NCBI GenBank assembly: GCA_012522755.1
Contig: JAAYJV010000065.1
Span: 1 to 52,520 of the forward strand
DNA: 52,520 nucleotides
Source: Candidatus Hydrogenedens sp.
Lineage (GTDB): Bacteria; Hydrogenedentota; Hydrogenedentia; Hydrogenedentales; CAITNO01
Direction: 5' to 3'
In this document: one piece after another, positions 26,408 to 34,175 of the stretch
How positions within the stretch are numbered: position 1 is the stretch's first letter
Layout of the letters: each line of letters starts with the position of its first letter
The notes under the pieces: generated by a model
What the model was told of the DNA's origin: nothing
Databases searched by the model: none
Seen by the model: only the letters and a program-made list of their open reading frames with translations
Made by a program: the position numbers and the translations under genes

Positions 26408-26507
26408 CACAACATATGGGTTGTGTCAAGTGTTTTCCAATTAATTTTATACAACATGCTGTGGCAATTCCTTTTCTTTTAAAAATAACATACAATCTGT
26501 TGTGTTC
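26408..26507. promoter_or_regulatory. cluster of ACAACA-type half-sites
   Basis: CACAAC-N6-GTTGTG (26408-26425) is a perfect inverted repeat. ACAACAT recurs 42 bases after its first occurrence (26409, 26451), and TGTTGTG appears inverted at 26499-26505. The helical spacing suggests a protein-binding cluster, far upstream of the gene at 27379. The regulator is unknown. Confidence 0.3.
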
Positions 26508-26700
26508 CTTGCCTTTGACGTGCTCTTTTGGATCACGCTATATGTAGTGTTGCGGCGCATTGCAGCCACAAGTTCTGTCGACATAGTCTCGTGATCACGA
26601 TGCGCTTTGTGTTACAGCCCGTTGACTTTTCATTTTTTTACGAAGGCGTTTTGTTGTTGACGTCGTAAGTTGTTTAATTTCAACGTGTGATGTGACCAGC

Positions 26701-26822
26701 GATTCGGCAAGGTGTCTTCAGATAATCACGAACAAATAATGCTTTGGGGCATTCTCAAAGACCTTGAGAGTCACTCCTGGGAACGCCAATTTCCACATTG
26801 GCAGACAGCGTGTTATGACCCG
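26701..26822 (-). repeat. dispersed repeat R2, copy 1
   Basis: The 26197-27378 gap contains no gene. This stretch, read on the minus strand, matches 42231-42351 with only scattered differences over about 120 bases. It includes a small hairpin, GCCAAT/ATTGGC, and the segment ATTATTTGTTCGTGATTATC. Bases 26508-26700 show no recognised feature. Confidence 0.8.
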
Positions 26823-26859
26823 GGGGGACATATTGTCTTGGTTGCGGCATGACGGAGGT

Positions 26860-27183
26860 GGGGGCATGTCTTGGACAAATAAGAGACTTGAAGAGATCAA
26901 TAGTCTCCGGGGAGTCGGACGGATCGGTCGGATCAGTCGGATCGGACGGATGTGGGAGGGGTGGGGGTTGGTTTCGGGTATTGATTCAGGGTTGCCGGGC
27001 CCCGTTGCGCCTGACATGCCGGAGGGGTGGGGATTGGTTCCGGGTCAATGGACCAAGTGGGCAGAATAGACGTATTTATGATGATAGATCTTTTTATATC
27101 GCATTGTATTTTTCCGTGTGTGACCTGATTGACCTGGTTCAATGAGAAAAGAATCATTTGGCTGCGGCTATGCAGCGCTATGT
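26860..27183 (-). repeat. composite dispersed repeat R1, copy D (inverted relative to copy C)
   Basis: A full-length copy read on the minus strand: head GCATAGCCGCAGCC near 27165, AATACAATGCGATATAAAAA, a GTCCATTGACCC segment, then the 9-bp array at 26910-26945 (three units plus a degenerate one) and tail TTCAAGTCTCTTATTTG. It lies next to R2 in the same order as at 42 kb. Confidence 0.88.
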
Positions 27184-27249
27184 AAAATCTGTCGACAATG
27201 ATGGCGAATTTTTCATATTCTGAGAAAAGCATTTTGGCACTCCGCACTT

Positions 27250-27258
27250 TGTTATGAT
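27250..27258 (+). promoter_or_regulatory. extended -10 candidate for the SSS-isomerase-oxidoreductase unit
   Basis: TGTTATGAT fits the extended -10 pattern. TTGGCA (27234-27239) is only 13 bases away, too close to serve as a normal -35. It lies about 120 bases upstream of the symporter start. Confidence 0.35.
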
Positions 27259-27378
27259 AGACTTTGCCAATGGGCTGTTCGGATCATTTTTGATGCTCCG
27301 ATGAACCCGGTCTTTTTCAGGAGTGTTTTTTAATCGGGCGGATGTGCCTTTAATAACGGTATGGACTAAGGAGTGGTC

Positions 27379-28965
27379 ATGCATACTGAACTGCGTTTGA
27401 TTGATTTGATTGTACTGGTGGTTTATTTTGTTGCCATGGCGGGGATGGGTCCGTATTTCGCCAGACGCAATAAAACGACGGAGAATTATTTTCTCGGAGG
27501 TCGTTCTTTTCCGGGCTGGCTCATTGGCCTGTCCATGTTCGCCACCTCCATCAGCTCCATTACTTTTGTGGCTTATCCAGCTGATGCTTACAAGACAGCC
27601 TATCTGCGTTTCATGTTATGTCTGACCCTTCCCGTGGGTATTTTTATTGCATCCAAAGTCTTCCTGCCTTTTTATCGTCGCGCTCAAGTTACATCAGCAT
27701 TTGAATATTTGGAGGTGCGTTTCGGTGCGGGAACACGTTCTTATGCAGCCATCATATTTTTATTTACCCAGATCGCCCGCGTGGGTCTGGTTCTGTATCT
27801 GGTTTCTCTTCTCGTGCAGGAAATGACGGGGCTCAGTGCCGGATGGTGCATTCTCATCGGCGGGGTGGTTACCTCTTTCTATACGATTACAGGCGGCATT
27901 GAAGCAGTAATCTGGACGGACTTTTTCCAATCCTTCCTTCTCTGGTTCGGCGGTTTTGCGATTCTGTATGTGGCCGTGACCCATATTGACGGTGGCTTTG
28001 CGACCATTTTCAAAGTTGCGGCGGAAGACGGTAAGTTTATGCTGGGTGACCTGAACCAGGCGGGCGAGCTGGTGAAAGCACCTCGGGGCTTCAGTCTGAC
28101 TGAAAAGACGGTATTGATGATGCTGGTTGTGGGTCTGAACAACTGGTTGACCGAATACAGCAGCAATCAGAATGTGATTCAGAAATATGTAGCGACAAAG
28201 AATCCCAAAGAAGCGACACAGGCCATCTGGATCTGCTGTCTTTGCAGTCTTCCGACCTGGGGCTTTTTCATGTTCATCGGAACAGCGCTCTATGTCTTCT
28301 TCAAACTGAATCCCGATCCGACTGCGCAGGCGATTCTGCTTGGTACAGATGGTGCACGAGCCGATTCCATCGTCCCCTATTTTGTCGTTCAGAAATTGCC
28401 TTCCGGTCTTTCCGGTCTGGTCATTGCCGGTGTGCTTGCAGCAGCCATGTCTTCTCTTTCTTCAAGTATCAACGCCATCTCCGCAGTGAGTATCGTGGAT
28501 CTTTACAAACGGCATCTGGTCAAAAACCGCAGTGAAAAGCACTATATGAATGCCGCACGAATGATCTCTCTGGTCGCTTCAATCCTGATGCTTGTTTTCG
28601 CCTTCATGCTTCTCAGTATGACCAAAACAACGCTTCAGGATACGGCTACAAAGATAACGGCGATTCTTGGCGGCGGATTGCTGGGGCTGTACTGTCTCGG
28701 CTTCATGACCCGCCGTGGCGATGGTCGCGCTGTATTTTCCGGCATTGTCTGTGTTCTTCTCTTCAGCACCTGGGTGACACTGGTAGAGGCAAATGTAATT
28801 CCCATGACGATTCCCTTCGAAACCTACTATACAGGTCTTGTGGGTAATTTTGTTTTCTTTGTGGTGGGCTATCTTGCGGCATCGGCATTTTTCAAACCCA
28901 AGAAAGATTTGACCAATCTGACGATCTGGACGCAGACAGAAGATTGGAAAACGCTGAACGATTGA
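27379..28965 (+). CDS. sodium:solute symporter (SSS family)
   Basis: A 528-residue inner-membrane transporter with about 13 hydrophobic segments. Typical SSS features include ENYFLGGRSFPGWLIGLSMFATSISSITFVAYPA and LSGLVIAGVLAAAMSSLSSSINAISAVSIVDLYK, the latter containing the sodium-site serines. The ATG follows AAGGAG by five bases. The next genes are an isomerase-like and an oxidoreductase-like gene, so the imported solute is probably a sugar, sugar acid or polyol. This is inference from context. Confidence 0.93.
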   Translation: MHTELRLIDLIVLVVYFVAMAGMGPYFARRNKTTENYFLGGRSFPGWLIGLSMFATSISSITFVAYPADAYKTAYLRFMLCLTLPVGIFIASKVFLPFYRRAQVTSAFEYLEVRFGAGTRSYAAIIFLFTQIARVGLVLYLVSLLVQEMTGLSAGWCILIGGVVTSFYTITGGIEAVIWTDFFQSFLLWFGGFAILYVAVTHIDGGFATIFKVAAEDGKFMLGDLNQAGELVKAPRGFSLTEKTVLMMLVVGLNNWLTEYSSNQNVIQKYVATKNPKEATQAIWICCLCSLPTWGFFMFIGTALYVFFKLNPDPTAQAILLGTDGARADSIVPYFVVQKLPSGLSGLVIAGVLAAAMSSLSSSINAISAVSIVDLYKRHLVKNRSEKHYMNAARMISLVASILMLVFAFMLLSMTKTTLQDTATKITAILGGGLLGLYCLGFMTRRGDGRAVFSGIVCVLLFSTWVTLVEANVIPMTIPFETYYTGLVGNFVFFVVGYLAASAFFKPKKDLTNLTIWTQTEDWKTLND

Positions 28966-29035
28966 TGATCCTGCTGTGTCCGGAAGATTCGTTTCGATGC
29001 GGCCTGATCATGCATTTTGAAAGGAGAACTCCGGT

Positions 29036-29926
29036 ATGAAAATTTCGCGACGTCATTTTATTCATGGAAGCCTGGCGGGTACAGCCGGGCTCTGGCTGGC
29101 CTCCAGACAGGCGGCTCGAGCTGCGGTGAAAATCCGTTTGAGCGCCTGTGACTGGTCCCTGGGTGTCACCTGTGATCCTGCAGGGATGGATCTGGCCCTG
29201 GAGCTGGGTTTGGATGGTCTGGAGATTTCCGCAGCGGATCGTGCGGCCGATGAGCTCAAGATAGCCGATCCCGCTTATCTGCAATCCTATAAGGACGCCA
29301 TGGAACGCACAGGTCTGGTGGTATCTTCCGTTGCCATGGGTCTGCTGAACGAGAATCCTTTCGCCACGGATGAGCGTGCACCGGCCTGGCTGGAACAGAC
29401 CATAGACGGTACGGCCGCTCTCGAGGCGAAGGTTATTCTCCTCGCCTTTTTCGGCGCAGGCGACCTCATTCAATCGAAGGGTTGGTTCAGCAAGGGCGGT
29501 GACCTGAAAGAGAAGGAAGTGGACATTGTTGTCGAGCGTTTGAAGGACGGCGTCTCCCGTGCGGAAAAAGCCGGAGTGATTCTGGGTCTGGAAAACACGC
29601 TTTCAGCGGAACAGAATCTGTCCATTCTTGATCGAATTCAAAGTGATGCTGTCCGTGTGTATTATGATGTGGGTAATTCCGCCTACAGCGGTTACGATGT
29701 GCCCCGGGAAATCCGTGATCTGGGCGATCGCATCTGTCAGATACACTTCAAGGATGGCGGCTTTGCACTGGGCGAGGGCAAAGTGGACATGTCAGCCGTG
29801 GCTGAGGCCATGGAAGCCATAAACTATGACGGCTGGGTAACGCTGGAAACGGCTGTACAGAAAAGGGATCGCGACGGCAGTTTCCGCAAGAATGCCGCAT
29901 TCACACGTGATCTGTTTCAGGCATAA
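29036..29926 (+). CDS. exported sugar-phosphate isomerase/epimerase-like TIM-barrel protein
   Basis: 296 residues of the AP-endonuclease-2/xylose-isomerase-like barrel. A Tat-type leader (ISRRHFIHGSLAGTAGLWLASRQAARA) suggests folded export. Barrel motifs include GLDGLEISAAD, VILGLENTLSAEQNLSIL, VRVYYDVGNSAY and ICQIHFKDGG, carrying Glu, Asp and His metal ligands. GGAGA precedes the start. The substrate is unknown; the neighbours suggest carbohydrate conversion in the periplasm. Confidence 0.85.
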   Translation: MKISRRHFIHGSLAGTAGLWLASRQAARAAVKIRLSACDWSLGVTCDPAGMDLALELGLDGLEISAADRAADELKIADPAYLQSYKDAMERTGLVVSSVAMGLLNENPFATDERAPAWLEQTIDGTAALEAKVILLAFFGAGDLIQSKGWFSKGGDLKEKEVDIVVERLKDGVSRAEKAGVILGLENTLSAEQNLSILDRIQSDAVRVYYDVGNSAYSGYDVPREIRDLGDRICQIHFKDGGFALGEGKVDMSAVAEAMEAINYDGWVTLETAVQKRDRDGSFRKNAAFTRDLFQA

Positions 29927-29946
29927 ATTTTACAAGGAGCAAGACC

Positions 29947-31194
29947 ATGTCATCTTCCAAAGACGAAACGATGAAACGTCGTACATTCCTTCATGCGGCG
30001 GCGACTACAGCAGCGGCTTTCACGGTGCTTCCCGCTAAAAGTGTTCGGGGCCTGGAAGCCAACAGCAAGCTGCAAATCGGCATTATCGGATGCGGTATGC
30101 GCGGCCCCTGGATCGGCGAGTTTTTTGAGGAACATGCCAATTCCAAAGTAGTGGCTCTTCACGACTATTTTCAGGATCGGGTGGACGAGGCGGCCATGCG
30201 TCTGCGCGTGTCCACACAGCGCCGTTATATGGGTCTGGACGGATACAAAGAACTGCTCTCCGATACTTCCATTGATGCGGTTGCGGTGCAAAGTCCCCCC
30301 TATTATCATCCGGAGCAGGCCGTGGCCACTCTTGCGGCCGGCAAGCATCTTTACCTGGCAAAGCCCATTGCCGTTGACGTGCCCGGTTGTCTCGCCATCA
30401 AAGATGCGGCCGCCCGTGCCGGTGGCAAGCTGAGCGCCTGGGTCGATTTCCAGACCCGCGCCAATGAGGCTTTTCAGGGAGCGGCCTGGCGTGTTCATGA
30501 AGGCAATATCGGCGAGCCCGTTTGCGGTCAGTTCCATTACTACTGCATGCCCATGCCCATGGTGTGCAAGGACGACGGGACGGCTGCGGGTCGCCTTCGC
30601 AACTGGGTCTTTGACATTGCCCTTTCCGGTGATATCATTGTGGAGCAGAATATTCATGTGCTGGATGTAGCCAACTGGTATCTGCAGAGTCATCCCCTGA
30701 AAGCCCGTGGTGCCGGTGGACGCAAAGCGCGCACCTACAGTGGCGATTGCCGCGATCATTTCCTGATGACCTACACCTACCCCGATGATGTGCTTGTGGA
30801 GTTCAGTTCCGGGCAGTTCACCTACGGCTTTGATGACATGTGCATGCGCCTTTTCTGCACGCGGGGAACAGTGGATTCTCATTACGGCGGCGAAGTGACT
30901 CTTCGCGGCAAGAGCTTCAGCTGGGACGGCGGCCGGACCAATACCATTTATGTGGACGGTGCCATCAACAATGTGATCAAGTTTGCTGAAAGTATCCGCA
31001 ACAACGAGCCCATCAATAATGTGGACGAATCAGCCAACAGCAACCTGACCAGTATTCTGGGAAGAATGGCCGCCGACACAGGCGAAGAGATCACCTGGGA
31101 TGGAATGCTCGCCCGCAATGAACGTGTGGAACTTGATCTGGATCTCCCCGCAGACGGACCTTTCCACGTGCGTCAGCGTCCTGTTTTCCCCTGA
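29947..31194 (+). CDS. Gfo/Idh/MocA-family oxidoreductase with Tat leader
   Basis: 415 residues. The leader MKRRTFLHAAATTAAAFTVLPA is Tat-like (start at residue 9 also possible). The Rossmann fold is shown by LQIGIIGCGMRGPWI, and the family signature is AKPIAVDVPG, where the usual EKP reads AKP. A C-terminal GFO_IDH_MocA_C-type region continues to DESANSNLTSILGRMAA. AAGGAG lies upstream of the ATG. It is probably NAD(P)-dependent in sugar or inositol oxidation; the change from Glu to Ala in the EKP motif is noted. Confidence 0.9.
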   Translation: MSSSKDETMKRRTFLHAAATTAAAFTVLPAKSVRGLEANSKLQIGIIGCGMRGPWIGEFFEEHANSKVVALHDYFQDRVDEAAMRLRVSTQRRYMGLDGYKELLSDTSIDAVAVQSPPYYHPEQAVATLAAGKHLYLAKPIAVDVPGCLAIKDAAARAGGKLSAWVDFQTRANEAFQGAAWRVHEGNIGEPVCGQFHYYCMPMPMVCKDDGTAAGRLRNWVFDIALSGDIIVEQNIHVLDVANWYLQSHPLKARGAGGRKARTYSGDCRDHFLMTYTYPDDVLVEFSSGQFTYGFDDMCMRLFCTRGTVDSHYGGEVTLRGKSFSWDGGRTNTIYVDGAINNVIKFAESIRNNEPINNVDESANSNLTSILGRMAADTGEEITWDGMLARNERVELDLDLPADGPFHVRQRPVFP

Positions 31195-31225
31195 TCATGA
31201 ACTTTGAATAACCGAATGTTGTATC

Positions 31226-31265
31226 GCCCGGCCGGAGCCGAGTCAGTGTTCCGGCCGGGCATTTT
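31226..31265 (+). terminator. Rho-independent terminator between convergent units
   Basis: GCCCGGCCGGA (31226-31236) and TCCGGCCGGGC (31250-31260) form a perfect 11-bp stem, followed by ATTTTT. The right arm is also the last codons and stop region of znuB on the other strand, so it ends the oxidoreductase transcript while lying inside the znuB 3' end. Confidence 0.85.
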
Positions 31266-32127
31266 TGTTCTGTATGCCCCGTTGCCGCAACCGCTGCCAG
31301 AGCAGGGTCCCCACAGCGGTGATGAAATAGGCTCCTCCGGCGATGAGGATAATAGCGGGTCCTGCAGGCAGGTCGGGCTTGTAGCTGAAGGTGAGCCCGG
31401 CCAGACAGAACAGGGCGCAGAGTCCGGAAGCCCAGGCCATCATCTTCATGAGCGATCCGGCGAAGCGTCCGGCCAGAGCGGCGGGCAGGGTGAGCAGTGC
31501 GATGACCAGCACAATGCCCACGATCATGGAGAGAGCGACAACGGTCAGTGCCGTGAGTCCCAGCAGCAGAATATAAAAAAAGCCCGCATTGATATTTCTG
31601 GTTCGGGCGAACTCCTCATCAAAGCAGACGGCCTGAAACTCGTCGTACCAGCGCGCCACCAGAAGCAGAATCAGAATGTCCAGCCCAAGCAGGAAATAAA
31701 GATGATGGCGGGTTACCAGCAGGATGTTCCCGAAAAGGTAGCCCATGAGATCGCCTGTATAGCCGGGCGTGATATAGATGAAGAGGACACCCGCCGCCAT
31801 GCCCATGGACCACATGGCACTGATGGCGGAGTCTTCGCGCTCTTTGCTGTATAAAGACACCCAGCCGATGACAGCGGCGGCGCCGAGAGCGGCAATGATG
31901 GCTCCATAAGTGGGATGGAAAGCTGTCCAGCCGTAGACCGTCTGGAGATAGCGCGCTGCTCCCATGCCGCCGAGCACACAATGAGCGACCCCGGCGGCAA
32001 TATAGGTGATGCGCCTCACGACCACATAGCTGCCCACCATCCCGCAGGCCACACTGACGAGGAGAGCGGCGATGACGGCATTTTGCGCCAGGGATTGGGA
32101 GAGGGCTGTCTGCCAGAATTCAAACAT
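31243..32127 (-). CDS. znuB: zinc/manganese ABC transporter permease
   Basis: The membrane subunit of a ZnuABC-type metal importer, 294 residues with about eight hydrophobic segments. GMVGSYVVVRRITYIAAGVAHCVLGGMGAARYL and VIALLTLPAALAGRF are typical of ABC-3 family permeases. The ATG at 32127 follows GGAGG; longer in-frame starts lack this. It overlaps the end of znuC by eight bases. ZnuB and MntB are hard to separate by sequence alone. Confidence 0.87.
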   Translation of the reverse strand: MFEFWQTALSQSLAQNAVIAALLVSVACGMVGSYVVVRRITYIAAGVAHCVLGGMGAARYLQTVYGWTAFHPTYGAIIAALGAAAVIGWVSLYSKEREDSAISAMWSMGMAAGVLFIYITPGYTGDLMGYLFGNILLVTRHHLYFLLGLDILILLLVARWYDEFQAVCFDEEFARTRNINAGFFYILLLGLTALTVVALSMIVGIVLVIALLTLPAALAGRFAGSLMKMMAWASGLCALFCLAGLTFSYKPDLPAGPAIILIAGGAYFITAVGTLLWQRLRQRGIQNKNARPEH

Positions 32128-32908
32128 GCCCGGATCCTCCCCGGCTTTTCGTCGGCCCGGAAGGAGGCGACATACCGGTGATATGGCGCATGAGCGTTTC
32201 ATCCATGCGCTCCGTGGGCGGGTGCATATGCACTGTGCGGTTCACACAATAAACCTGGTCGAGAAAGCGCATGGCGACCTGAGGATAGTGGGTGACCAGC
32301 AGAATGGTCATCTGTCCTTTGAGCCTGTCCAGAATGTCCAGGATCATGTCTTCGGCGGCAATATCCACATTGGAGGTGGGTTCATCGAGCAACAGGACTT
32401 CCGGTTGAGAAACGAGTGCCCGGGCGATGAGCGTGCGCTGACGCTGCCCTCCGGAAAGACTGCTGAACCAGCGGTTGGCCAGATCATCGAGCCCCACCGC
32501 TTCCAGAGCGGTCATGACGCGATCCCGGGTTTCTTTTCGTTTGCGGAAGGGTCCGGGATTTCCAGCGCCCAGAGCGCCCATGCGCGCCACATCAAAAACA
32601 TGGACCGGAAAAAGAGGATCAAAGAGAGAGCTCTGGGGCACATAACCCATGGACAGGCGAGCATCACCGGGAGGCATGCCCAATACTTTCACACTTCCGG
32701 CTGCGGGACGTACAAGCCCCAGGATCAGTTTGAAAAGAGTGCTTTTTCCACCGCCGTTGGGGCCGACAATGGTTACGAGATCTCCCCGTTGAATTTCCAT
32801 GGAGACATCGGAAAGGGCGCAGAAGGAACCATAGTTCACCGTGGCGTGGTCTATGTGAATGGCTGGATTCATGAGGCTATTATGGCTTTCCGGCTTCACG
32901 TCTTTCAA
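32120..32908 (-). CDS. znuC: zinc/manganese ABC transporter ATP-binding protein
   Basis: An ABC ATPase: Walker A GPNGGGKST, signature LSGGQRQR, Walker B VLLLDEPTSNVD and switch His in LLVTHYPQ. A TTG at 32908 overlaps the znuA stop (TTGA), giving 262 residues; the ATG at 32872 (250 residues) is an alternative start closer to family norm. It lies between znuA and znuB with overlaps on both sides, so the three proteins are likely made together. Confidence 0.92.
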   Translation of the reverse strand: MKDVKPESHNSLMNPAIHIDHATVNYGSFCALSDVSMEIQRGDLVTIVGPNGGGKSTLFKLILGLVRPAAGSVKVLGMPPGDARLSMGYVPQSSLFDPLFPVHVFDVARMGALGAGNPGPFRKRKETRDRVMTALEAVGLDDLANRWFSSLSGGQRQRTLIARALVSQPEVLLLDEPTSNVDIAAEDMILDILDRLKGQMTILLVTHYPQVAMRFLDQVYCVNRTVHMHPPTERMDETLMRHITGMSPPSGPTKSRGGSGHV

Positions 32909-33870
32909 TTCGATGAAGGCCCGGCTTCTTTACGCAACACCTCAGCCACACGGCCGGCTATGAGTCGCATGGAATGAGGATAGTCGTAGAGGAGATTGTC
33001 GAGCATGACCATTTCCACACCGGCACTGCTCGCAATGGCTGAAAGTTCAGCCACATTGAATTGGGGCTGCGTAAAAATGGCGGTGGTACCGCTTTCTTTG
33101 ATTTCGTCGATGAGTCCGTAGAGTCTCTGGGCGCCGGGGCTCTTCCCCTCAAATTCAACGGCTTTCTGGGTCAGTTCATAGCGGTCAGCGAAATATCCGA
33201 AGGCGGGATGATATACAAAGAAAATACGATTTTCCAAGGGAGCAAGGAGGCCTGTCAATTCTTCGTGCAAGGCATCCAGTTCCTCTTCCAAGGCCTTCAG
33301 CTTTTCCTGAATGACACTTTCCTGTTCCGGAAGTGCACGGATCAAGGCCTCAGCAACGGTATGTGCCTGAATCTTCACCCGGATAGGATCCAGCCAGATA
33401 TGGGGATCTTCGTCGCCGTGATGATGATGGTCATGATCGTGTCCATCGTCATGGTGGTGGTGATGTCCCACCAGAGCCAACAGCGGCACGTCTTTGCGGG
33501 TATCCACAATGGCGAGACCGGGGAAAGCAGTGTGAAGCCGTTGAACAAGTGCCTCTTCAAAAGGCATGCCTATACGGAAATAGAGAGCCGCCCGACCCAG
33601 CGCATCCATTTGCCGTGGAGTAATCTGATAGGTTTCAGGAGAATGGTTGGGTGGCGCAAGCACTTCCGTCTTCACCAGATCACCACCGATCTTATCGACA
33701 ACCCAGGCTTGAGGTACGATACTGACGATCACATCTATGGGACTGTTATTACTCTGCTTTGTCCCGGAGCTTTCCCCTTCTTTTTGAGAAAAACCGCCGC
33801 ATGCCGTTAAAAGTGTTGCCATCACAGCGAAGAAAGCGAGACAGAGACTTGATGCCATATGTTTTTTCAT
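32905..33870 (-). CDS. znuA: zinc-binding lipoprotein of the ZnuABC importer
   Basis: A cluster A-I substrate-binding protein, 321 residues. The ATG at 33870 follows CCGGAG; the signal peptide ends in a lipobox LLTACGG. The His/Asp-rich loop (HHHHHDDGHDHDHHHH, about residues 140-155 after the start) favours zinc over manganese. Conserved His appear in PNHSPETYQ, PHIWLDP and YHPAFGYFADRY. It begins a three-gene minus-strand unit. No clear Zur box was recognised in the 305-base divergent spacer. Confidence 0.9.
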   Translation of the reverse strand: MKKHMASSLCLAFFAVMATLLTACGGFSQKEGESSGTKQSNNSPIDVIVSIVPQAWVVDKIGGDLVKTEVLAPPNHSPETYQITPRQMDALGRAALYFRIGMPFEEALVQRLHTAFPGLAIVDTRKDVPLLALVGHHHHHDDGHDHDHHHHGDEDPHIWLDPIRVKIQAHTVAEALIRALPEQESVIQEKLKALEEELDALHEELTGLLAPLENRIFFVYHPAFGYFADRYELTQKAVEFEGKSPGAQRLYGLIDEIKESGTTAIFTQPQFNVAELSAIASSAGVEMVMLDNLLYDYPHSMRLIAGRVAEVLRKEAGPSSN

Positions 33871-34175
33871 GATAACTCCGGAACCCGAGGGACAGGCTTC
33901 ATGGGGATATTGGTGCTGTCCCCTTGTCGTTGGGATATCTGATGCACACGCTTGCTTACTGTCATGAACATTGCTGAATAGCCCTTTCATTCCATTCAGT
34001 CAGGTCGGTGATACCGCGACTGAGAGGGGCTGCACCGGGATTTACGCTGCAAGCCAATAAATTTTCGTTGAAATATGTTCCAATTATGATACAATTTTTT
34101 TTGGGGCTTGATGAAGCTTTTATATTTTATTGGAGTCTCCGGTTACAGCCCGATCATTATCAGGGAGAATCTGCT
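33871..34175. other. divergent spacer between znuA and the protease gene
   Basis: 305 bases without a gene. The plus strand has a good promoter (34068-34095). On the znuA side, GGGACAG and CTGTCCC form an inverted repeat near 33890-33925, close to the znuA start, that could be a hairpin or operator. No Zur/Fur-like palindrome was seen. Confidence 0.5.
34068..34095 (+). promoter_or_regulatory. promoter of the papain-like protease gene
   Basis: TTGAAA (34068-34073) and TACAAT (34090-34095) are 16 bases apart, with an extended TGa before the -10. The predicted leader is about 75 bases. Confidence 0.6.
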
